Source: JBDIAR01 sp039812545
GTDB taxonomy: Bacteria > Actinomycetota > Actinomycetes > Actinomycetales > Dermatophilaceae
NCBI GenBank assembly: GCA_039812545.1
Contig: JBDIAR010000100.1
Coordinates: 1 to 13,031, forward strand
Length of the DNA stretch: 13,031 nucleotides
Direction of reading: 5' to 3'
The notes beneath the pieces are model-generated. The model did no database searches and was not told where the DNA came from. It saw only the letters and a list, made by a program, of their open reading frames with translations. A program made the translations under genes and the position numbers. How positions within the stretch are numbered: position 1 is the first letter of the stretch; each line of letters opens with the position of its first letter. Positions 6,480-13,022 of the stretch are shown one piece after another.

Positions 6480-8777
6480 TTAGTGCCCGGGCAGCAGGGT
6501 GTATGCCGGGTTCGCGATGAACCGCTCGCCGCGCCGCTCCAACAACCGGCCCTCGATCCGAATCCGTCGTCCCGGGTCCAGCCCGACGACGTCACGCTGC
6601 CCCAGGAAGACCGCGGTGACCACCCCGTCGTCGCCGCGCACCTGGACGCGCAGGGTCGGCGACCCGGCGATCGCGGATTGCTCCACCGCGTGGATCCGCC
6701 CCGTCAACTCCACCCAGCGACGGTGCCGAGAGGGTGGCGCCGCCGAGGCTGCCGCCCCCTCGGTCGGCGCCAATGCGGCGGCCGCGGCGAACGACTCGGC
6801 CCGGGCCTGCGCCCTGACCTCGCTCTGCCCGGCCGCCGCCTCCACGGCGTCGGCCTGTGCCGAGGCGTCGAAGGGCACGATCATCGCGGCGGCGCCGGGC
6901 ACCCGGGTGACCGCGGCGGCCAGCACGTCACCGGTCCGGTCGTGCAGCAGCATCCCCGCGATCGAGCCGTACCCACGCCGCGGGATGAGCACCGTCAACG
7001 AGATCCGCGGATCGTCACTGATGATCCCCCGCGTCAGCACGTATGCCGCGCGCCCGAGGCGCCGGTCCGGGCACTCGATGAGTTCCAGCGACAGGTCCGT
7101 CGCCCGCTGGTCCCAGGCCCGCTGTAGGTCCTTGGCGTGCGCGGTGTCCACCACGAAGTGGACACAGCGCAGTTTGCTGGGCTTGAGGCTGCGGGCGTGC
7201 CGCAGCGCACCGAGCACGGCCAGGTCCATGGTGTCGACGAGGACGACGACGACGTTCTTGGTGGACAGGACCGTGCCGCGGTCCCCGGTGTCGGCGGCCA
7301 GCAGCTTGCGCTCGCGCTCGTAGACCCGGTGGAGCCGGAACAACATCGGCACCAGGACGACGAACATGACCCCGACCAGCCACGCGCCCTCGTGGAACTT
7401 CGTGACGAAGAAGACCACGACCACGACGCCCGAGACCACCCCGGTCAACGTGTTGAGGGCGATGCTGCGGCGCTGGTGCGGACCGGGATGGACCCGGTGG
7501 TAGTGCGCCATCCCGAAACCGGCCAGCGTGAACCCGGTGAACACCCCGATGGCGTAGAACGCGACGAGCTTGTCGACATGCGCACCGACCGTGAGGATCA
7601 GCGTGAGGGCGATGACGGCCAGCGTGAAGATGCCGTTGGAAAAGGCCAGCCGGTGTCCCCGCTTGCGCAGCCAGCGCGGCAGGAAGCCGTCGGCGGCGAC
7701 GAAATTCGCCAGATACGGGAACCCGTTGAACGGGGTGTTGGCCCCGGTGTAGAGGATGAGCATGGTCGCGAGCTGGACCGTGAAGAACAGGACGGTGCCG
7801 ACGGCGTTGTCGGGGAAGACCGCCTTGGCGACCTGGGAGATCACGGTCGGCGAGCCGTCGGCATACGGCACGGCGTGCGTGACATGCGCCAGCCAGGACA
7901 CCCCGGCGACGAGGATGCCCAAGATGACGCTCATCCGCACCAGGGTGCGGCGCGCGTTCAGTCCGCGCGGGGAGTTGAAGGTGCTCACCCCGTTCGAGAT
8001 CGCCTCCAGCCCGGTCAGCGACGAACCGCCCTGCGCGAACGCCCGCAGCAACACGTAGATGACGCCGAAGGTCAGCAGCGAGCCCTGGTGACTGCCGAAC
8101 TCGATGGCTCCCGCTTGGTTCGGCGCGTCGATGACCGGCAGGTCGCCGATGATCTCGCGCAACAGCCCCCAGCCGATGACGAGCACCATCGCCCCGGCGA
8201 AGAAGTACGTCGGGAACGCGAACGCCCGGCCGGCCTCGCGCAGCCCGCGCAGGTTGCCGTACGCCAGGATGAGGACCACCCCGACGGTGATCTCCTCGGC
8301 ATACGGCTGCAAAGACGGCAGGGCGGAGGTGACCGCCGCGGTCCCCGCGGCCGCCTGCACCGCGACCGTCACGATGTAGTCGAGCATCAACGCCACGGCC
8401 CCGACCTGGGCGACGAGCGGACCGAAGTTGTCCCGCGCCACGACATACGAGCCGCCGGCGTCGGTGTAGATCTGGACGACCTGGCGGTAGGTCATGGTGA
8501 CGATGACCAGGACGGCGATGACGACGCCGGTCACCGGCAGCAGCAGGCTGTATGCCGTGAGCCCGAGCGCCGGGATGAGGGCGTGCAGGATCTCCTCGGT
8601 CCCGTATGCCGAGGAGGAGATGCAGTCGGAGGAGAGCACGCCCAGCGCCAGCGGGTTGCTGAGCTTTTCGTGCTCGAGGTCGTCATTGTCCAGCGGACGA
8701 CCGAGCAGGGACCTCTTGAGGCGATAGCCCCGATCTTCGGCGATCGAATCGGGCAGCGCTATCGCGGAGGCGGACAC
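6480..8777 (-). CDS. KimA-like APC-family transporter, probably K+ uptake, with C-terminal OB-fold-like domain
   Basis: 765 residues. About 12 membrane helices span roughly residues 45-500. SSDCISSSAYGTEEIL (49-64) and YRQVVQIYTDAGGSYVVA (97-114) match the KimA/YdaO branch of the APC superfamily. Asp51 and Tyr58 have the spacing of the K+-contacting Asp and Tyr on helix 1 of Bacillus subtilis KimA, as I recall. A soluble alpha/beta domain (about 515-645) resembles the cytoplasmic dimerisation domain of KimA. An Ala-rich linker and a 78-residue beta-rich OB-fold-like domain (688-765, starting WVELTGRIHAVEQ) follow. In other actinobacteria I recall an OB-fold gene near trkA and an APC permease, so this may be a fusion. 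GTG 8777 is the start that keeps the usual N-terminus; no Shine-Dalgarno. Amino-acid transport is the main alternative. Confidence 0.87.
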   Translation of the reverse strand: MSASAIALPDSIAEDRGYRLKRSLLGRPLDNDDLEHEKLSNPLALGVLSSDCISSSAYGTEEILHALIPALGLTAYSLLLPVTGVVIAVLVIVTMTYRQVVQIYTDAGGSYVVARDNFGPLVAQVGAVALMLDYIVTVAVQAAAGTAAVTSALPSLQPYAEEITVGVVLILAYGNLRGLREAGRAFAFPTYFFAGAMVLVIGWGLLREIIGDLPVIDAPNQAGAIEFGSHQGSLLTFGVIYVLLRAFAQGGSSLTGLEAISNGVSTFNSPRGLNARRTLVRMSVILGILVAGVSWLAHVTHAVPYADGSPTVISQVAKAVFPDNAVGTVLFFTVQLATMLILYTGANTPFNGFPYLANFVAADGFLPRWLRKRGHRLAFSNGIFTLAVIALTLILTVGAHVDKLVAFYAIGVFTGFTLAGFGMAHYHRVHPGPHQRRSIALNTLTGVVSGVVVVVFFVTKFHEGAWLVGVMFVVLVPMLFRLHRVYERERKLLAADTGDRGTVLSTKNVVVVLVDTMDLAVLGALRHARSLKPSKLRCVHFVVDTAHAKDLQRAWDQRATDLSLELIECPDRRLGRAAYVLTRGIISDDPRISLTVLIPRRGYGSIAGMLLHDRTGDVLAAAVTRVPGAAAMIVPFDASAQADAVEAAAGQSEVRAQARAESFAAAAALAPTEGAAASAAPPSRHRRWVELTGRIHAVEQSAIAGSPTLRVQVRGDDGVVTAVFLGQRDVVGLDPGRRIRIEGRLLERRGERFIANPAYTLLPGH

Positions 8778-8785
8778 GTCTGCTC

Positions 8786-8791
8786 ACGGTA
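8786..8791 (-). promoter_or_regulatory. Possible -10 element (TACCGT) for the KimA-like gene
   Basis: On the minus strand TACCGT fits TANNNT and ends eight bases before the GTG start at 8777, which has no Shine-Dalgarno; a leaderless transcript is possible. No clear -35 element was found. Weak evidence. Confidence 0.25.
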
Positions 8792-8835
8792 CGCCCACGC
8801 CCCACCGCCGCCCCGGGCCTGTTCCCGTGAATTGA

Positions 8836-8901
8836 CTGGGAGTTCGCCGAGAAACCCTGGCACAAGGCCCGGCACCCAGGCGGTACTCAGCGAACTCCCA
8901 G
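8836..8901. promoter_or_regulatory. Long inverted repeat in the divergent promoter between transporter and response regulator
   Basis: The left arm CTGGGAGTTCGCCGAG (8836-8851) and the right arm CTCAGCGAACTCCCAG (8886-8901) are reverse complements over 16 bases with one mismatch; the outer 12 are perfect. The 34-base centre contains a smaller inverted pair CCTGG (8856-8860) and CCAGG (8876-8880), so a nested hairpin is also possible. The two arm midpoints are 50 bases apart, near five helical turns, which would place two bound proteins on one DNA face. Probable paired regulator sites controlling both genes; the response regulator is an obvious but unproven candidate. Confidence 0.65.
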
Positions 8902-8911
8902 CCACGGCGCG

Positions 8912-8917
8912 TAGAAC
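8912..8917 (+). promoter_or_regulatory. Possible -10 element (TAGAAC) for the response regulator operon
   Basis: TAGAAC matches four of six bases of TATAAT and ends seven bases before GTG 8925, which has no Shine-Dalgarno, so a leaderless start is possible. The inverted repeat arm ending at 8901 would then cover the -35 region. Weak evidence. Confidence 0.25.
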
Positions 8918-8924
8918 TGATCGG

Positions 8925-9629
8925 GTGACCGGACGTACTCCCGAGGCCAACCTGCTCGTCGTCGAGGACGAGCCCAATATCCGCGAACTGCTGGCCACCT
9001 CGCTGCGGTTCGCCGGGTTCGCCGTCGAGGTGGCCCCCGACGGCGCCACCGCGCTGATGCTCGCCCAGCGCCGCCAGCCCGACCTTGTGGTTCTCGACGT
9101 GATGCTGCCGGATCTGGACGGGTTCGAGGTGACCCGGCGGTTGCGTGCCGACGGCCGTCACGTGCCCATCGTGTTCGTCACGGCCCGCGACACCCTCGAC
9201 GACAAGATCCAGGGCCTGACCGTCGGCGGCGACGACTACGTCACCAAGCCGTTCAGCCTGGAGGAGGTCGTGGCCCGGATCCGGGCCGTGCTGCGCCGGA
9301 CCAAGGGCGAGCCCGATACTGCGGCCACGCTGACCTTCCACGACCTCGAGCTCGACGAGGACTCCCACGACGTCCGCCGCGCCGGCCGACCGATCGACGT
9401 GTCCCCCACCGAGTTCAAACTGCTGCGCTATTTCATGCTCAACCCGAACCGCGTGCTGTCGAAGATGCAGATCCTGGACCATGTGTGGGACTACGACTTC
9501 CGCGGCGAGACCGGCATCGTCGAGTCCTATATCTCCTACCTGCGCCGCAAGATCGACACCATCGACCCGCCGTTGATCCACACCAAGCGCGGCGTCGGGT
9601 ACGTCCTGCGCCTGCCGCCCGACGCCTGA
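8925..9629 (+). CDS. OmpR-family response regulator, PhoP/TrcR-like
   Basis: 234 residues. The receiver domain (about 8-122) has acidic-pocket residues Glu14-Asp15, phosphoacceptor Asp58 (VLDVMLPDLDGF), the switch Thr in VTARD, and Lys108 (VTKPFS). The winged-helix OmpR domain (about 130-230) includes SPTEFKLLRYF and ILDHVWDYDF and ends with IHTKRGVGYVLR. GGDDYVTKPFSLEEVVAR and VESYISYLRRKID resemble mycobacterial PhoP and TrcR more than MprA. GTG 8925 gives VTGRTPEANLLVVEDEP; the frame is open far upstream but only as antisense of the transporter. Five bases separate it from the kinase gene, so the two are one operon and a cognate pair. The inverted repeat upstream may be its own or another regulator's site. 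Confidence 0.95.
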   Translation: MTGRTPEANLLVVEDEPNIRELLATSLRFAGFAVEVAPDGATALMLAQRRQPDLVVLDVMLPDLDGFEVTRRLRADGRHVPIVFVTARDTLDDKIQGLTVGGDDYVTKPFSLEEVVARIRAVLRRTKGEPDTAATLTFHDLELDEDSHDVRRAGRPIDVSPTEFKLLRYFMLNPNRVLSKMQILDHVWDYDFRGETGIVESYISYLRRKIDTIDPPLIHTKRGVGYVLRLPPDA

Positions 9630-9634
9630 TCCGG

Positions 9635-11071
9635 ATGCGCCTGCCCCGTCCCGCGGCGCTGCCGCTGCGCGCCAAGGTCGTCACGACGATGGTCGGCAGC
9701 CTGCTGGCGGCCCTCGCCCTGACGACTCTGGTGACGACGGCGGCGATGAACCGGTACCTGGTGACTCAGGCCGACGAGGAACTCAGCCAGTTCGCGCACG
9801 TCGTGACCTTCCTGCAACTGAGTAACCTGCGCAACGAGCAGGAGACCTTCCCGACGAACTTCAGCCTGCGGATCATCGGCCCCAACGGCATACAGGCCGT
9901 AGCGGATTCGATCGCCGCCCCGAACGAGGAGCCGGACCTCATGGGCCTGACCGTGGCCCGGCTGGAGTCCGGCGAACACGTCACCGTCGACAGCTCCGAA
10001 CCGCCCGGGACGCAGTGGCGGATCGTCGGGGGCACCTTCGCCGGCACGGCATACGGGTATGTCGTGGCCCGCCCACTCGACGCGATCCGCTCCACGGCGA
10101 GCAATGTGCTCTGGCTGACGGCCTCCGTCGGCCTGATCGCCGTCCTGCTCAGTGGTGGACTCGGCTGGTATGCCGTGCGCCGTGCGTTGCGCCCGGTCAC
10201 CGACATCGAGGCCACGGCCGCGGCGATCGCCGCCGGCGACCGCAGCCGGCGCATCCCCGAACCCACCACCGACGACGAGGTCGCCTCGCTGTCCCGGTCG
10301 CTGAACTCGATGCTCGGCCAGATCGAGCAGTCCCTCGACCGGGCCGAGTCGTCGGAGGAGCGGATGCGCCGGTTCGTCGCCGACGCCTCCCACGAACTGC
10401 GGACGCCGCTCGTGGCAATCCGGGGGTATGCCGAGCTGTACCGGCAGGGGGCGCTGCCCGAGAAGACCGACGTGGCGGCCTCGATGCGCCGGATCGAACA
10501 CGAGGCGCGGCGGATGGGCGGCCTGGTCGAGGACCTGCTCATGCTCGCCCGGATGGATCAGGACCAGCCGCTGACCCTGCAGACGACCGACCTGGCCGTG
10601 CTGGCCGCCGATGCGGTCGCCGACGCGCGGGCGATGGCCCCGGATCGGACCATCACGCTGGTGGGGATCACCGGACGGGTGCGCCCCATCGAGTTGCGGG
10701 CCGACGACCGGCGGATCCGCCAGGTCCTGGCCAATCTGCTCGCCAACGCCTGCCGGCATACGCCACCGGGCACCCCGATCGAGGTGGCCATCGGCAAGGA
10801 GGTCGGCGGAGTGGCGGCGCTGGAAGTACGCGATCACGGGCCGGGCATCGACCCCTCGAAACGGGAGGCGATCTTCGAACGCTTCTTCCGGGCGGACGGG
10901 TCGCGGCACCGCGACACCGGGGGCAGCGGCCTCGGGCTGGCCATCGTCGCCGCGATCGTCGCCGCCCACCGCGGTCGGATTCGGGTCCTGGACACCCCCG
11001 GCGGCGGCGCGACATTCGCCGTGGATCTACCCACAGGCGGCTCCTATCTGCCACCCAGGCACCACCCATGA
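9635..11071 (+). CDS. Membrane sensor histidine kinase, partner of the upstream response regulator
   Basis: 478 residues. Membrane helices at about 15-38 and 155-178 enclose a roughly 115-residue extracytoplasmic sensor region that resembles no ligand-binding domain I can name. A HAMP linker (RRALRPVTDIEATAAAIAAG) follows, then the HisKA H-box DASHELRTPL with phosphoacceptor His253, and the HATPase_c domain with N-box Asn371 (NLLANACRHTP), G1 Asp400 (DHGPGID), an F-box-like FERFF, and G2 GGSGLGLAI. All catalytic residues are present. Phosphotransfer to Asp58 of the upstream regulator is expected from order and spacing. ATG 9635 starts five bases after the regulator stop, with no clear Shine-Dalgarno; coupling is likely. 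The HtrA gene follows after 46 bases, suggesting an envelope-stress signal. Confidence 0.95.
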   Translation: MRLPRPAALPLRAKVVTTMVGSLLAALALTTLVTTAAMNRYLVTQADEELSQFAHVVTFLQLSNLRNEQETFPTNFSLRIIGPNGIQAVADSIAAPNEEPDLMGLTVARLESGEHVTVDSSEPPGTQWRIVGGTFAGTAYGYVVARPLDAIRSTASNVLWLTASVGLIAVLLSGGLGWYAVRRALRPVTDIEATAAAIAAGDRSRRIPEPTTDDEVASLSRSLNSMLGQIEQSLDRAESSEERMRRFVADASHELRTPLVAIRGYAELYRQGALPEKTDVAASMRRIEHEARRMGGLVEDLLMLARMDQDQPLTLQTTDLAVLAADAVADARAMAPDRTITLVGITGRVRPIELRADDRRIRQVLANLLANACRHTPPGTPIEVAIGKEVGGVAALEVRDHGPGIDPSKREAIFERFFRADGSRHRDTGGSGLGLAIVAAIVAAHRGRIRVLDTPGGGATFAVDLPTGGSYLPPRHHP

Positions 11072-11082
11072 GTTCGGGGTTT

Positions 11083-11094
11083 GCTGACGTCAGC
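11083..11094. promoter_or_regulatory. Perfect 12-bp palindrome upstream of the HtrA gene
   Basis: GCTGACGTCAGC is self-complementary over all 12 bases with no central spacer. It sits in the 46-base gap between the kinase stop and the protease start, 11 bases before the GAGGAGA ribosome binding site (11105-11111). With no loop it is a poor terminator, so a dimeric protein's operator is more likely. The binding protein is unknown. Confidence 0.5.
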
Positions 11095-11117
11095 CGACCT
11101 AGCCGAGGAGAGACGCC

Positions 11118-12443
11118 ATGACACTTCCGATCCCCCACGAGCCCGTTCCCGAGCCGACCGCCGCACCGCCGAGCTTCGCACCCGCGCCGAACCCCACACC
11201 CGCCCAAACCGTCACCTCGGCACCGCCCCGGCGGCTGCGCGACCTCGTGGCGGTCGCCGCCATCGCCGCGGTCCTGGCGTCCGGGGGGACGGCGGCGGCG
11301 CTGCGGATGTCCGATTCCTCGACCTCGGCGAGCGGTTCGGACGTGGCGACCAGCACCGCCGCCGGCTCCGTCCAGCCGGCCGCCGTGGTCACCCCGAGTA
11401 GCCAGGATCTGGCCGCCGCCGCGCAGCAGGTCGCCAGCACCGGTTGGTCGACGGTGGCCGCGGCGGTGGCGCCGGCGGTCGTGTCCATCACGGTCACCTC
11501 CAACCAGGCCAGCGGGCAGGGTTCGGGCGTGATCTACGACACCAAGGGCCACGTACTCACCAATAACCACGTCGTGAACGGCGCCGGAGCCGGTGCGGCC
11601 ATCACGGTCACGCTGGCCGACGGCCGCAGCTACGACGCCACGGTCGTCGGCACCGACCCGTCCACCGACCTCGCGGTCGTCAAGCTGACGAACCCGCCCG
11701 GCGACCTGACCCCCATCGCCCGCGGCGACTCCAACGCCCTCAAGGTCGGCGACCCCGTCATGGCCGTCGGCAACCCCCTCGGACTGGCCGGGACGGTCAC
11801 CACCGGGATCGTCAGCGCCCTCGACCGGCCCGTGACCACCCAGAGCGTCGACAGCGGCAGCCAGAACCCGTTCCAGCAGGGATCGCCGTTCGGGTCCGGT
11901 GGGTCCGGCGGGTCCGGCACCAGCGCCGCCGCCGACACCGTCGTCACCAACGCCATCCAGACCTCGGCGGCGATCAACCCCGGCAACTCCGGCGGGGCGC
12001 TGGTCAACGCCAAGGGCCAGTTGGTCGGCATCAACTCCTCGATCGCCCAACTGGGTTCGAGCAGCGGCTCCAGCGGCAATATCGGCATCGGGTTCGCCAT
12101 CCCGGCGGGCGAGGCGGTCTCCATCGCCGACCAACTGATCGCCACCGGCAAGGCCCAACACCCCTACCTCGGGGTCGGCACCCGCGACACCACGGTCACC
12201 GCGTCGGGGGCCCGCCGCTCCGCCGCGGGGGTCAGCACCGTCAGCGCGAACTCGCCCGCAGCCGGCGCCGGCGTCCAGGTCGGGGACGCCATCCTGGCGA
12301 TCAACGGCGCGCGGGTCGACAGTGCCCTATCCCTGATCGCCCATGTCCGGGCGCTCACGGTCGGCGACCAGGCCACCTTGACCATCTCGCGCAACGGCTC
12401 GACGCAGACCATCCACCTCGTCCTGGCCGCACGCGCGACCTGA
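11118..12443 (+). CDS. htrA: Membrane-anchored HtrA/DegP-like serine protease with one PDZ domain
   Basis: 441 residues. A Pro/Ala-rich cytoplasmic tail (1-36), one membrane helix (about 40-61) and an Ala/Ser/Thr-rich linker lead to a trypsin-like protease domain. Its triad is His151 (TNNHVV), Asp184 (STDLAVVKL) and Ser291 (NPGNSGGAL). A single PDZ domain covers about 348-438, starting PYLGV. The catalytic part therefore faces outside, as in mycobacterial PepD, and degrades or refolds damaged envelope proteins. A Gly/Ser-repeat loop (about 255-269, GSGGSGGSG) lies before the active serine, where family members vary. ATG 11118 has GAGGAGA seven bases upstream. The order regulator, kinase, protease parallels mprA-mprB-pepD. 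The palindrome at 11083-11094 may give it independent control. No key residue is missing. Confidence 0.95.
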   Translation: MTLPIPHEPVPEPTAAPPSFAPAPNPTPAQTVTSAPPRRLRDLVAVAAIAAVLASGGTAAALRMSDSSTSASGSDVATSTAAGSVQPAAVVTPSSQDLAAAAQQVASTGWSTVAAAVAPAVVSITVTSNQASGQGSGVIYDTKGHVLTNNHVVNGAGAGAAITVTLADGRSYDATVVGTDPSTDLAVVKLTNPPGDLTPIARGDSNALKVGDPVMAVGNPLGLAGTVTTGIVSALDRPVTTQSVDSGSQNPFQQGSPFGSGGSGGSGTSAAADTVVTNAIQTSAAINPGNSGGALVNAKGQLVGINSSIAQLGSSSGSSGNIGIGFAIPAGEAVSIADQLIATGKAQHPYLGVGTRDTTVTASGARRSAAGVSTVSANSPAAGAGVQVGDAILAINGARVDSALSLIAHVRALTVGDQATLTISRNGSTQTIHLVLAARAT

Positions 12444-12448
12444 CCGAA

Positions 12449-12480
12449 CAGCCGACCCGGCCGGCTGATCGCGGGCGATC
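12449..12480. terminator. Two adjacent hairpins after the HtrA gene, possible terminator
   Basis: The first hairpin has stems CAGCCG (12449-12454) and CGGCTG (12462-12467) with a 7-base loop. The second has stems GATCGC (12467-12472) and GCGATC (12475-12480) around GG. No T-tract follows, as is common for GC-rich actinobacterial terminators. Both lie between convergent stop codons, so bidirectional termination is plausible. Confidence 0.5.
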
Positions 12481-12487
12481 GTCCACC

Positions 12488-12507
12488 GACCGGGTCAGCG
12501 CCCGGTC
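12488..12507 (-). terminator. Hairpin spanning the stop codon of the SRPBCC gene
   Basis: Perfect 7-base stems GACCGGG (12488-12494) and CCCGGTC (12501-12507) enclose a 6-base loop that contains the minus-strand TGA stop (12497-12495). It could slow or end transcription from either side of the convergent pair. No T-tract. Confidence 0.4.
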
Positions 12508-13022
12508 AGCCGCCCGTACACCGGAGCCAACGCCTCCACGTACCCGTCCCACGTCGGCAACGCCCGCGCCTCGTGCGCCGCATCCAGCCGGTCCAGCAGA
12601 TAGTGCCACCCCGCCCCGATCTTCACCGCCCGGGTCTCGTCCACCATCTCGTGCTGCAACCGCAGAATCGTCCCCCGGTTGACCGCGACCACGTCGACCT
12701 CGATGCGCGCCAACGGAATCCCCGGAATAACCCAGTCCAACGCCAACCGGTTCGGCGGCCGACATACGTCGATGTGGATCATCTCCGCGCGCGGCTCGAC
12801 CCCCTCGCCCACCCGGTCGGTCGTCGACCGGAAGGTAACCGTCGCGCCCGGCCCGGCCACTCCCTCGATCTGCCCGATCCACTGCGCGAGCTTGTCGTAC
12901 TCGGTCAGCCAGGACCAGATGTCATCGGGCGACCCGTAGAAATCGCGGTGGTAGACCAAGGTGACCGTGCCGTCGTCGTCCGGCAGGACCATCCCGTTCT
13001 TCGGTGAGGCGATGGCGCTCAT
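12495..13022 (-). CDS. SRPBCC-superfamily (START/polyketide cyclase-like) ligand-binding protein
   Basis: 175 residues, cytoplasmic, with no signal or membrane segment. The pattern is that of the helix-grip SRPBCC fold: an N-terminal strand (VTLVYHRDF), an amphipathic helix with SPDDIWSWLTEYDKLAQWIG, a strand-rich middle (for example RLALDWVI, RIEVDVVAV, GTILRLQHEM), and a long C-terminal helix beginning near IGAGWHYLLDRLDA. This last arrangement is close to AHSA1-like or SRPBCC-domain proteins of actinobacteria. The bound ligand or enzymatic role cannot be told. ATG 13022 is preceded by AGGAGT (13031-13026) at the very edge of the window, so the start is well supported but the promoter is outside. 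It converges on the HtrA gene with a 51-base hairpin-rich gap, so a functional link to the protease is not implied. Confidence 0.88.
   Translation of the reverse strand: MSAIASPKNGMVLPDDDGTVTLVYHRDFYGSPDDIWSWLTEYDKLAQWIGQIEGVAGPGATVTFRSTTDRVGEGVEPRAEMIHIDVCRPPNRLALDWVIPGIPLARIEVDVVAVNRGTILRLQHEMVDETRAVKIGAGWHYLLDRLDAAHEARALPTWDGYVEALAPVYGRLTGR

Larger units (their letters stand above)
163..10761. repeat. Dispersed over-represented heptamer GTATGCC/GGCATAC (23 copies)
   Basis: GGCATAC on the plus strand starts at 163, 1166, 2679, 4874, 5229, 6384, 7860, 8298, 9887, 10048 and 10755. GTATGCC starts at 554, 1460, 3749, 4184, 5039, 5252, 6501, 7041, 8550, 8604, 10168 and 10426. Read as GTATGCC, 19 of 23 are followed by G. 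Copies lie in nearly every gene up to 10761, on both strands relative to transcription. Eighteen encode Ala-Tyr or Tyr-Ala; the others encode Gly-Ile-Pro twice, Gly-Ile-Gln and Arg-His-Thr, and one spans the start of the regulator gene. Counted by eye. Confidence 0.85.

Noticed and set aside
7137..8924. Long plus-strand extension upstream of the response regulator
   Set aside because: This is the antisense of the transporter gene, low in complexity, and only happens to be in frame with the regulator. The receiver domain starts just after GTG 8925.
2787..10761. GTATGCC as a KOPS-like, orientation-biased segregation signal
   Set aside because: Orientations are nearly equal (12 to 11) over the window, so there is no polarity here. 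Genome-wide bias could still be tested.
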